Assembly: GCA_029945375.1 (NCBI GenBank)
Contig: CM057057.1
Coordinates: forward strand, 930,001 to 994,000
Direction: 5' to 3'
From: Agaricus subrufescens
Taxonomy: Eukaryota; Basidiomycota; Agaricomycetes; Agaricales; Agaricaceae
Length of the DNA: 64,000 nt
The position numbers and the translations under genes are program-made. Below, piece by piece: positions 10,001 through 18,710 of the stretch; position 1 is the stretch's first letter, and each line of letters opens with the position of its first letter. The notes under the pieces were generated by a model. The model had not been told where the DNA came from, did not search any database, and was given only the letters and a program-made list of their open reading frames with translations.

Positions 10001-12979
10001 ATGAGCGACAATCACGCCCCCGACTCTCATCCGCAATCTCCTCCTCCCCTCCCCCCCGACGTCCCGGAAATTCGCGCCCGACGACAAGAACGCGCGGCGG
10101 CCAAAGCGGCCAAGCAAGCCATACGAGCCCAAATGAGGGACCTCTCAGAACATGGCTATAACCCCAAGAATGACTTGCTCGGAAGGAAGAGCAGGTCTAA
10201 GGCAAGCAGTGTCCGTTCCTTGTCTGCCGTCCCCATCAGAAGAACTCCCGCCCCGGAAACAATCACTAACGCACTGACCGAGGACAACCTCCTCGCCCAT
10301 GCCAAACACACAGAGGCCTCGCATCCTCCACGTGGCCGCTCTAGGCCCACATCTGTCATCATGCCTTCACCCAAGGCCCCTTCTAGCGTATCTGAAACAT
10401 CGGATGCATCCCTCACAGCCTCAGACATTGCCGCAGCTCGCGTGCAAATGCCCGACACATATGGTAACATGACAGACGAAGAGATTCGTACTGAATTCTA
10501 TAAACAGTTAGAAGCTGAAAAATATCAAATGATGGACGATAACGGCATCCAAGAAGCCTTCAACCGCATCGCAGACGAAAATAGGAGTGGCCACCGCTCA
10601 CAAGCCCCATCCCCTCCCCCATGTAAATCACCCACCATGTCCGAATCGGCTCGCCTCCTCAAAGCACGCGCTGAAGAAGAAAATCAAACTGAAGCGGTCG
10701 ATCTATCCGAAGAACAAATTAGGCAAAGGTTCCCTATAGAGGCTCGAACCCTCCTCCCCATCACTCGTACCCCCCCTCCCGTCCCCACTACTAACGACCC
10801 GAAAACCCCCACTAACAAACACGTCCTCATTGACCAGGACATCACACCTAAATCCCCCGCAGTCACCAAAGTGGATGCACTCACCTACGCCGCTCTCAAG
10901 AAGCAAGACAACGACCACAACCCTATGATTGTCACGTCTGAACAAGCCGAAGAAGCATTCGAGCTTAACGTCATGATGAGTAAAGTTGAAACAGGTAGAG
11001 TAAACAACGACAACTTTCAACGAGCAGTATCCCCTTCTCCTGCTAACAACAAAGACACATTCTCCTTCGAGGAACTCTCACACATACGTGAAATATGGGC
11101 TGAATTAGCAACCTATTATGCTAACTTCGACCCCGCCCGCATTACTAACACACATGCACTAGCGGAACCCGCGTATATGTTCATCAAGTTGTATGAAAAA
11201 ACTAGCTGGGCTAACGTAAAGGTTGGCCATCACTCCGCCAAAGATCTATACCGGTCCCAGGACCCTCCCCCCCCAGCCCCTATCCCGACCCCAATGGACA
11301 CTGAAGAAGACCCCGTTCCAGCTCCTCTCCCCCACGCCCCTTCCCCAGCACGCACAGAACTCTCATACGCGTCTCCACCCGCACCCATCCCGGACATTTC
11401 CACCTCCCAAACCAACGCCAAAGACTTCCCATCTCTAGCTGAATCTGCTCCTGCTCCTCGCGTTCCGGTTGCCTCCCGCAACCCCGCCCCCTTCCCTCCC
11501 CCCAAAGTTCCGAACAGACCCAACTCCCCTATCCGCATCGGCCCCCCTAAACCCATCAACAAACCCGCGCCAACGCTGAAAGCTAAAAGCAAAGCCCCAA
11601 CTAGTGGCAGCTCTCTCCCCAACGCTTCCGGCAAATCATCTCTCCTCTCTAAAATCGACAAATCCATTAAAGGCGTCGAGGCCAGAGCCATCGAAGAACA
11701 CGCTAAGATACACAAAGAAAAACATGGGCTTCAAATGAAAACCAACCCTACAGGACCCCTCAGCGTCTTCCCTAAGGCACAAGCCTTCCCAGGTCCCCCC
11801 CCTCCCCCCACGTCATACGCGCAAGCAGCTAAACCCGCCCCGCTCGCGTTCACCCCCAAATCACAAGAAACAATCAACCATCTCATCATGACGGGCGCGA
11901 GCGAGGAAACCATCCAACTGGTCGCCTCCGGACTCGAACGAGTCGCCCCCCCCCCCAAACCTAAAGTTCCAGCTAAACCCGTCAACCCAAAGGCACAGCC
12001 TACCCCCAAAAGCGTTGCCATCTCTAAAGGACCGAGCCGAAAAGCCGCCATTTTCAATATTGACTCTGCCCTACATGCTACTCACTTCGCCAATCTAGAT
12101 GACGTCGTCGAAGGCATTAACAAGAAACTTTACGGGTGGAGAAGCGTTATGCGCGTCGAAACATGCAAGGTAAATGAAAAATCAGCTCACTTTTACTTGA
12201 ACGTCGTCCCGAAAGAACAAGACTTCCAAGAACTCCGCACCGCACTACTATGCACCCTCGAATTAGACCATAACCCCAATATCACCGAAGAAATGGTCGT
12301 CCCGTACCCCCCCCAGTCGACCGCCCACCTCATCCTCAAAGGCCTAGACTACTACACCACCCCCTACAGTAAAAGAGATGAAGACGTTCTCACAGGAGAC
12401 AAAGTCCTCGCCATGCTCGGTAAGAACTCCCACCTTAACAACCTCATGTGTGTCCGCCCCCCCAGAGTCGTCCCGTCCAAACGGTCAGACGACGCCGCCC
12501 TCGTCTTCCTAGACGTCTGGGATTCCCAGAACGGCATCAATACCAAACACCTGGTCAACAAGCCGTATCACATAAATGGTAAGATCGTTCGCATAGAATA
12601 CGCCCGCCCTAGGGACTACGTCCCCCAATGCCAGAGATGTTGGTCGTGGAGGCACGGCACCAGCGCGTGCAGACTGAACTACTTTAAATGTGCTCGGTGT
12701 GGCGACGGCCACAAAACCGAGAACCACAACTTCTACTCTAAATGCTGCAGCCACTTACGCACAGATGTCCAAATCCCGGAGTGCAAACATTCGGCCACAT
12801 GCTTAAACTGCAAGGGCGACCACTCTGCAAACGATTACGCATGCGAATACAAGAAGAACCAACACGACAAACAATGGCATTTCCAACGCGCCGAAGAGGA
12901 CAGAGACCGCCGCATCGCTGAGAGGAAAGCTGCCATCCAGCTCTCCGACCCCAAGAACCGCACCAATATACATGATTAA
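10001..12979 (+). CDS. LINE ORF1, gag-like nucleic-acid binding protein
   Basis: This 992-aa protein should package LINE RNA with ORF2 protein. The ATG at 10001 is the first in frame inside the element; the open frame extends further upstream only into host DNA. The N-terminal two thirds are low complexity, very rich in Pro, Ala, Ser and Lys. Near the C-terminus are three zinc-knuckle-like motifs: CQRCWSWRHGTSAC (CX2CX4HX4C), CARCGDGHKTENH (CX2CX3HX4H) and CLNCKGDHSANDYAC (CX2CX3HX5C), as in ORF1 of I/Tad/R1-type LINEs. Its stop overlaps the ORF2 start by 8 nt (ATGATTAA). It is intact, and its coding strand is strikingly C-rich and G-poor. Confidence 0.9.
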   Translation: MSDNHAPDSHPQSPPPLPPDVPEIRARRQERAAAKAAKQAIRAQMRDLSEHGYNPKNDLLGRKSRSKASSVRSLSAVPIRRTPAPETITNALTEDNLLAHAKHTEASHPPRGRSRPTSVIMPSPKAPSSVSETSDASLTASDIAAARVQMPDTYGNMTDEEIRTEFYKQLEAEKYQMMDDNGIQEAFNRIADENRSGHRSQAPSPPPCKSPTMSESARLLKARAEEENQTEAVDLSEEQIRQRFPIEARTLLPITRTPPPVPTTNDPKTPTNKHVLIDQDITPKSPAVTKVDALTYAALKKQDNDHNPMIVTSEQAEEAFELNVMMSKVETGRVNNDNFQRAVSPSPANNKDTFSFEELSHIREIWAELATYYANFDPARITNTHALAEPAYMFIKLYEKTSWANVKVGHHSAKDLYRSQDPPPPAPIPTPMDTEEDPVPAPLPHAPSPARTELSYASPPAPIPDISTSQTNAKDFPSLAESAPAPRVPVASRNPAPFPPPKVPNRPNSPIRIGPPKPINKPAPTLKAKSKAPTSGSSLPNASGKSSLLSKIDKSIKGVEARAIEEHAKIHKEKHGLQMKTNPTGPLSVFPKAQAFPGPPPPPTSYAQAAKPAPLAFTPKSQETINHLIMTGASEETIQLVASGLERVAPPPKPKVPAKPVNPKAQPTPKSVAISKGPSRKAAIFNIDSALHATHFANLDDVVEGINKKLYGWRSVMRVETCKVNEKSAHFYLNVVPKEQDFQELRTALLCTLELDHNPNITEEMVVPYPPQSTAHLILKGLDYYTTPYSKRDEDVLTGDKVLAMLGKNSHLNNLMCVRPPRVVPSKRSDDAALVFLDVWDSQNGINTKHLVNKPYHINGKIVRIEYARPRDYVPQCQRCWSWRHGTSACRLNYFKCARCGDGHKTENHNFYSKCCSHLRTDVQIPECKHSATCLNCKGDHSANDYACEYKKNQHDKQWHFQRAEEDRDRRIAERKAAIQLSDPKNRTNIHD

Positions 12980-15900
12980 TACGACAGATAAAGACGCTGA
13001 CGAGTGTCGAATACTCGCTCCCCCCTCCTTTAATTTATGGATTTATAACGCTAACAAAAGCTGGGACAACACGTCTATCACTCTTGAAAGATGTGCCCCG
13101 TTTGTCGATATTATTCTATTCCAGGAACCCGGTTGGAAAAGAGTGCGATGCCAACCATCCGCCACTAACAAAGAGGGCGACGATGCTTTCGGGCCGCCCA
13201 TTCATCCGTCATGGATCCCCATGCTACCCGCGTTCGATAACAAGGACCCTAATTCCTTTCACCCTCGTGTTCTAACCTACGTCAACCGACGGTTATCCTC
13301 ACTCTCCCCCCAGTTTCGTTCAGACCTCATCAAACACGAAGACGTCTCACTCATTACACTGAAACACCCAGGACGCCTCCGACAATTCACTCAGATCATC
13401 AATGTATACAACGACAGCCGCACACACAACGGCCTGAGTACACTCGAAGAAAACGCCAACAGATTCCCGGACATCGACATCTGCGCCGGAGATTTTAATA
13501 TCCAAGACTCCGAATGGGACGCAGGGGCCAGATCGCACCATGGACCGAACTCGCTTAGCTCCAGACTCATCGACTCCACTAGTTCCCTAGGCACCTTACG
13601 CGCCATCCCTACTAACCCTCAGGCTCCCACCCACATCCCACATCAGAGCGCAGGCGTCCGCCCTTCAATCATCGACTTATGCTTCGCCTCCCCTACGTTC
13701 ATCACGGACCCCAAATTCCAGGTCACTGTTCAAGATGACGACATCAGCAGACTCAAATCGGACCACAACCCCATCCTCGTCAAAATCCCTAACAAAGGAC
13801 AAGAGGATACCGTCGGTAAGAAGTTCCTTGACCGATACTCTAAGGAAGAAGACCATTTCATCTCCGACGTCATATCCGAAACTAACGCCCTCAGGAACAC
13901 CCTCGGCCTTCCCCAAAACAGCGAAGATATTGAACGGTTCACCCAAGGTATGGCTTCCATCATATCTAACGCATGGGATCGTCACGCCGTCATGGCTAAA
14001 CCGTCCCGCCACTCCAAAAAGTGGTGGGACAAAGAGTGTAAAGCGTTGTTCAACGACATGAGGCTTAATCGCCAACAAGGTCAGAAACGCGACCCGGCTA
14101 AATATACTAACTTGCGCAAGGTGGCGAAAGCCAAACGCAACGCTCACTACAGTAAAGCCATCAAATATACAGCTGTCGACAAGAAAAGGCCATGGGATTT
14201 GATCGAATGGACAAGAGAACGCAAACTCCCTGCCTCTGAGGCCATCCTCGACGCTCAAGGTAACCCGTGTAACGATGACAAATCTCTCTTTGATGCCATT
14301 CATTCCACATTTAACTCCGCTAACAATCGAAAAGTCACATTCGATAACGTCACGAAATCCCTTCCCCCCCTTACCCCTAGATCGTGGAACCCCTTCTCCC
14401 CAATGGAACTAACCGACGCGCTACGAAGCTGTTCAAAAAACTCGGCACCCGGACCGGACCACGTCTCATGGCACCTCCTGAAACGACTCATCAAAGCCTC
14501 TCCGGAATTCACTGCCACCCTAGTCTTCCTATGCAACGCCTGTGTCGATCATGGCACCTGGCCCGCTCAGTTCAAGGAATCCACATCGGTAATTATCCCC
14601 AAACCCAACAAACCGTCCTACGACAAAATCAAATCATTCCGCCCCATCGTTCTCCTCAACACTACCGGCAAGTTATTTGAGAAGATTATCGCCACTCGCC
14701 TTCAATTCGACGGCATCACCCACAACATCATACACCCATGCCAAACCGGCGGCATATTACAACGATCCACAGAAGATGCTGCCGTCGCCATTACTCACGT
14801 TGTCCGGAACGCATGGAGCCGAAAACAGGTCACATCCGTCCTTGCGTTTGACATAGCGCAATTCTTCCCCTCTCTTAATCACTCTATCTTATGCGACACG
14901 CTCACTCACTTTGGATATCCCAAGCAGATCGTCTCTTTCTTTCAAAACTATCTGGTTAACCGGTTCACGACTTATAATATTAATAATAAAAAATCTCAAA
15001 AATACGCCTGCGATGTAGGAGTCGGACAGGGCAGTGCACTATCGCCTATCCTGTCCGCACTCTATATTTCTCCTATCTTTCACATGTTGGATCAGTGGAT
15101 TTTGCATGACGACTCGTTTATTAAACCACTCTCTTCCTTTCTATCATATGTTGACGATGGACTACTTGTGGCTACGGACTCGGACTACTCGTCTGCTCAC
15201 GAATCTCTTGTTCACGCGTATACTCACATCACGTCTCTTTTCACAGATTTCGGTTTGGTCATGGAGCACTCCAAAACCGAACTATTCAACTTCGCCAAAA
15301 AACCCGGAGACCCTAACCCGTCCATCGACCTAGGCGTCGAGCCCTACACCGGTGACCACCCCCTCACCGCCAAAACCGTATGGAGATATCTAGGTATCTT
15401 CTTCGACAGATCGCTCACGTTTAAAGATCACGTCAAGAGATACGCTACAAGATCCTTCTCAGCCGCCAAATGCCTTAGGATATTAGGCAACTCCGCACGC
15501 GGTCTCCTCCCCCACCACAAAAAACTCCTCTACACATCATGCGTCATCCCCATTGCAACATACGGCCTTAGATGCTGGTACCGACCTGGCACCAGAGGAT
15601 TCACTACCAACACCAAAACCTTCAACGCCATGCACCGCGCTGCTTCGTTGTGGATCACAGGTTCGTTTCGCACCACCCCCACTGGCGGAGCAATGGCCAT
15701 GGCAGGCCTTGTCCCCATGCACATCACTTTAAAAAAGCTATACGACAAGTCGGTCGCCCGCCTCGCCACGCTTCACCCCAACCACCCTATCCTATCCCTT
15801 ACCTACCGCCACATGGCACAAGGCTCCAAAATCCACCCCGAGAGCCTAGAGATGATGTCGAAAACAAGAAGGAAAATCGCTAAGTCGCCCTTAGACGTCA

Positions 15901-17336
15901 CCAATCTCAATTCTATAGCTGAAACGTTTCACCCTACGCATCCTAAAGCCACCCCCGGATCTAGGTTCATGGACGTACACCACTCCAAACTCTCCCTCAC
16001 CCTCCCGCCCCCCTCTCTACGCGCCTCAAAAGAAGAGATCGACGCACACCATGAACTCATCACCAAAATCATATCCTCCCCCGCCGATCATTCCATATGC
16101 GCCATCATGAGCGGCAAAAAACAAAAAGAACATACGGGCGACCCATCCCTCCCCGTCCACTGCCACGCCGCATACTCCATTACCCACAAAGGATCACTCT
16201 TGTACAGCAAAACCCTCCCCGCCGGACGACGCACCTCCATAGCAAATGCTCACACGTGGTCGGCCATCATGGCCGTCACAAAGATCACCGAACATTTGCG
16301 AAATCACCCTAATCACAACATCCAGCACGTCCACCTTCTCTCCCCATGCGCCCCCGTTCTACGAGGTCATATTTTCAACAGCGCGGCCCACAAGGGACGA
16401 TCCATCAACATAGCTCTTGCCGGAGCACTAAGCGATCTCGTCGAGATCGCCCCTCACATTCACATCTCCATCACGGGGTTTAGAGCAGCCAGCATCCCCC
16501 GGTGTCCTCACAAGACTTTCACCCGCACATGCCCATCATGCATAGCCAAACGCACGGCCACATCCGCACGACATGCCACGTTCGACCACAAAACCATCTT
16601 CCCCCCGTCCCAAACCCTCCAAAAACGCCACCACGCCATCGAGCAAGCGGCCTTCACTCAATGGACTGAAGATTTCAACAATCCGAAGTCGGGCTTCTTC
16701 AAAGGCAAACGCTTCTTACCCATGACCGATGGCGACACAGACGATCACCTCACCCCATCCACGCACGGCAACGGACCATGGATGGGTACATACTCATTCA
16801 TTACAGCCACTACCTCCACGCAACTCTATGCAAGATTTTGCCGTGCCGTCACAAACCACGCCCCCATCGGCACTTACCGGCAAAGGTTCTTCGGTAAATC
16901 CGACCCACCCCCTACCATCACATGCCCGGGACATCGACACAGCATCGAGTCCCGCCGACACATCCTTAACGAATGCTCTTGGTACGCCAGGCGCATCGAC
17001 CACGACTACACCAAAATTGAAGACGTGATACTTTTCCTCATGGATAACCCGAAGGCCTTTTCTTTCCAGGGCCCCTCATGCCCCAGAAAAGAAGAGGACG
17101 AGTGGCACAAACATGTCGAATACTGTCACCGACTCAAAAACTATCACCGCAGCCTCGCCGGCCTCGAGTCCTCCCCAACCCCCATCTTCATACGCGAACG
17201 CGCCGCGCCTACATTTGGCCAAATGTGCATCCCCGTATTCATCCAACATTCTGACACTCTCTGCGAATGGCGACCCATCCCCATTCACGAGTACAACACT
17301 CTTCAAGAGGCTAAGGGCGGCAACCCTGACGCCTAG
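12972..17336 (+). CDS. LINE ORF2: APE endonuclease, reverse transcriptase, RNase H-like region, CCHC
   Basis: This 1,454-aa polyprotein nicks target DNA and copies the LINE RNA at the nick. Residues about 1-275 are an exonuclease-endonuclease-phosphatase domain: FQEPG, CAGDFNIQDSEWD, PSIIDLCFAS and SDHNPI hold the expected Glu, Asp, Asn and His. Residues about 470-800 are a reverse transcriptase with FRPIVLLNTTGKLFEK, AFDIAQFFPS, GQGSALSPIL and the catalytic YVDD. Around 1050-1190 is an RNase H-like stretch in which I cannot find the normal acidic residues, so it is probably inactive. A CX3H..HIL.EC zinc motif follows near 1315-1335. The ATG at 12972 overlaps the ORF1 stop, which suggests termination-reinitiation. 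No frameshift or stop is seen. Confidence 0.93.
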   Translation: MINTTDKDADECRILAPPSFNLWIYNANKSWDNTSITLERCAPFVDIILFQEPGWKRVRCQPSATNKEGDDAFGPPIHPSWIPMLPAFDNKDPNSFHPRVLTYVNRRLSSLSPQFRSDLIKHEDVSLITLKHPGRLRQFTQIINVYNDSRTHNGLSTLEENANRFPDIDICAGDFNIQDSEWDAGARSHHGPNSLSSRLIDSTSSLGTLRAIPTNPQAPTHIPHQSAGVRPSIIDLCFASPTFITDPKFQVTVQDDDISRLKSDHNPILVKIPNKGQEDTVGKKFLDRYSKEEDHFISDVISETNALRNTLGLPQNSEDIERFTQGMASIISNAWDRHAVMAKPSRHSKKWWDKECKALFNDMRLNRQQGQKRDPAKYTNLRKVAKAKRNAHYSKAIKYTAVDKKRPWDLIEWTRERKLPASEAILDAQGNPCNDDKSLFDAIHSTFNSANNRKVTFDNVTKSLPPLTPRSWNPFSPMELTDALRSCSKNSAPGPDHVSWHLLKRLIKASPEFTATLVFLCNACVDHGTWPAQFKESTSVIIPKPNKPSYDKIKSFRPIVLLNTTGKLFEKIIATRLQFDGITHNIIHPCQTGGILQRSTEDAAVAITHVVRNAWSRKQVTSVLAFDIAQFFPSLNHSILCDTLTHFGYPKQIVSFFQNYLVNRFTTYNINNKKSQKYACDVGVGQGSALSPILSALYISPIFHMLDQWILHDDSFIKPLSSFLSYVDDGLLVATDSDYSSAHESLVHAYTHITSLFTDFGLVMEHSKTELFNFAKKPGDPNPSIDLGVEPYTGDHPLTAKTVWRYLGIFFDRSLTFKDHVKRYATRSFSAAKCLRILGNSARGLLPHHKKLLYTSCVIPIATYGLRCWYRPGTRGFTTNTKTFNAMHRAASLWITGSFRTTPTGGAMAMAGLVPMHITLKKLYDKSVARLATLHPNHPILSLTYRHMAQGSKIHPESLEMMSKTRRKIAKSPLDVTNLNSIAETFHPTHPKATPGSRFMDVHHSKLSLTLPPPSLRASKEEIDAHHELITKIISSPADHSICAIMSGKKQKEHTGDPSLPVHCHAAYSITHKGSLLYSKTLPAGRRTSIANAHTWSAIMAVTKITEHLRNHPNHNIQHVHLLSPCAPVLRGHIFNSAAHKGRSINIALAGALSDLVEIAPHIHISITGFRAASIPRCPHKTFTRTCPSCIAKRTATSARHATFDHKTIFPPSQTLQKRHHAIEQAAFTQWTEDFNNPKSGFFKGKRFLPMTDGDTDDHLTPSTHGNGPWMGTYSFITATTSTQLYARFCRAVTNHAPIGTYRQRFFGKSDPPPTITCPGHRHSIESRRHILNECSWYARRIDHDYTKIEDVILFLMDNPKAFSFQGPSCPRKEEDEWHKHVEYCHRLKNYHRSLAGLESSPTPIFIRERAAPTFGQMCIPVFIQHSDTLCEWRPIPIHEYNTLQEAKGGNPDA

Positions 17337-17744
17337 ACTTTACCGAGCTGCGAATAAGGCGGTAGAGGAAGGTCCTTATTGGCTCGGCGGTCTTTAGACC
17401 GTGTCACACTTATCTGGGTCCTGAACAGGTAATCGGTCCCCGATCGCCCCAGATCCCCCTGAGCTTGCTCAGACTCCGTACATGTTTCAGGTTTCGGTTC
17501 GTTCCCTGTCTCTTCATCTTCTTTTTCATGTCTTCCTCTCTCTCTCCTCCATCAGCATGCGTCTCATGATACGGGTTTGTATTTATACGCTAAGTCTCTT
17601 ACTCTATCTGTTCCGGTTTCATGTCTCACAATCTGTCACCTTGGGGCACCTGTCCGTGTTCGAATAGTTCTGTTGTCTAGGTGTCTGTTTTCATTTATTC
17701 TTCTTCTCTCATGTTGCTCTGGGCTTTGTTTTAAACCCTTTTTT

Positions 17745-17761
17745 CCTGGCCTCCGGCCAGG
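17745..17761 (+). other. 3' UTR hairpin of the LINE
   Basis: A perfect 7-bp stem with a 3-nt loop (CCTGGCC TCC GGCCAGG) lies about 40 bases before the poly-A tract. A second inverted pair (AGCGCT and AGCGCT) follows at 17762-17786. LINE reverse transcriptases often recognise a 3' RNA stem-loop; that role is inferred here. Confidence 0.6.
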
Positions 17762-17786
17762 AGCGCTACGCGACCGGGCAGCGCTT

Positions 17787-17821
17787 AATAAAATCTGATT
17801 TAAAAAAAAAAAAAAAAAAAA
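17787..17821 (+). terminator. Polyadenylation signal and poly-A tail of the LINE
   Basis: AATAAA at 17787-17792 is followed by a short spacer and a run of about 20 A to 17821, ending exactly at the target duplication. Confidence 0.85.
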
Positions 17822-17836
17822 ACTGTCCCTCACCGA
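17822..17836 (+). repeat. Target site duplication, right copy
   Basis: Identical to 9892-9906 and directly after the poly-A tail, which is the expected product of target-primed reverse transcription. Confidence 0.95.
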
Positions 17837-18244
17837 GACATGATGAACCTATCTTTTGGTTGGTGTGCCATTGTAGCCTTGGGCCGTTTTGATCCAGAAA
17901 AGGGGGGACACCTGGTTCTCCACGATCTCAAATTGGTAATACCGTTTCCCCATGGCTCCCTCATCCTCATTCCCTCTGCATTTTTGTGGCACAGCAATGT
18001 ACCTATTCAAAAGGCCGGTGAAAGCCGTGCCTCTATTACTTTTTTTTCCTCCAGCGGGCTGTTCCGCTTTATAGATAATGATTTCCAGACAGAGGCTGAC
18101 CACCTGTCCTCCTTACCTAAAGAGGACCGGGAGTTACACCTGGTGGAAAAGAAAAGTAGGGCCAAGATCGGCGCCACATTCTATAGTACTCTAGATGAAA
18201 TTCTTCATCCAGAGAAAGCTGAGCTCAACCCGGTAATATTTTAA
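17822..18244 (+). pseudogene. TET/JBP-type 2OG-Fe(II) dioxygenase, 3' part after LINE
   Basis: Reading resumes in the duplicated target (17822-17836) with TVPHR and continues with the Asp at 17837-17839, giving the HxD iron motif (His 17831, Asp 17837). Further on come the Gly-Gly-His turn of a double-stranded beta-helix, the hydrophobic strand LILIPSAFLWHSN with the distal iron-binding His, and GESRAS with the Arg expected to bind 2-oxoglutarate. All key residues are therefore present, but the copy is cut by 7.9 kb of LINE. The stop is at 18242-18244; a GTAATA just before it could be a donor, so a further exon is possible. With one target copy and the LINE removed the frame would be continuous, so the loss is by insertion alone. 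Confidence 0.85.
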
Positions 18245-18710
18245 TAGCTCAAATCCTGTCATAAAAATACACTCCGCTTTAATTTCTCTGCTTCAATTCC
18301 TTCCAACCAAAAACAACCGGTCAGTAATAAGGAAATAAAAAAAAGGGAGATCTACATCAGACATATCACTGGCCTGTGTCCAGCTAGGTGGTTCATTATA
18401 TGTATAGTTTCCTGTCAAATCAGCCTGCTGCAACCACCCAACCAACTTAGTAACTGGCGACGGGCGTACATGATTTAAACTCTAGATCTACTACTGGCTA
18501 CTCTACTAATGTATACAGGCTCCCCTAGTCTACCAAATGATTGGTGCATCAGAAGGGGTGCGACAAAAAACCTTAGAATAGTTTGCCACCAACTAGCTTA
18601 TGTACCCTGTAAGCCATGCTTACAAACAAGATCTACAATGTGACCCTCATTGGTAACATATAAGCGATCGAGAGTGTGACAGTGACTCATAAGCCTTTCG
18701 AAAATTCAAA
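18245..18710. other. Intergenic, no gene seen
   Basis: About 460 bases between the dioxygenase stop and the next start codon. No reading frame of note and no repeat shared with the rest of the window. It should hold the 3' UTR of one gene and the promoter of the next. Confidence 0.5.

Larger units (their letters stand above)
9907..17821 (+). mobile_element. Complete LINE (non-LTR retrotransposon), Tad/I-like, 7.9 kb
   Basis: The element has a 94-base 5' leader, ORF1 (10001-12979), ORF2 (12972-17336), a 3' UTR of about 480 bases with a hairpin and AATAAA, and a poly-A tail ending at 17821. A perfect 15-bp target duplication (ACTGTCCCTCACCGA) flanks it at 9892-9906 and 17822-17836. Both ORFs are open, so the insertion is probably recent and could be active. 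The ORF order (gag-like with zinc knuckles, then APE endonuclease, reverse transcriptase, RNase H-like region, C-terminal CCHC) fits the Tad1/I group of fungal LINEs; the exact clade needs a tree. Confidence 0.93.

Noticed and set aside
10156..17306. Many minus-strand and other-frame ORFs of 60-208 codons inside the LINE
   Set aside because: They are shadows of ORF1 and ORF2; their composition (Gly/Val/Arg rich) follows from the C-rich coding strand and they have no motifs.
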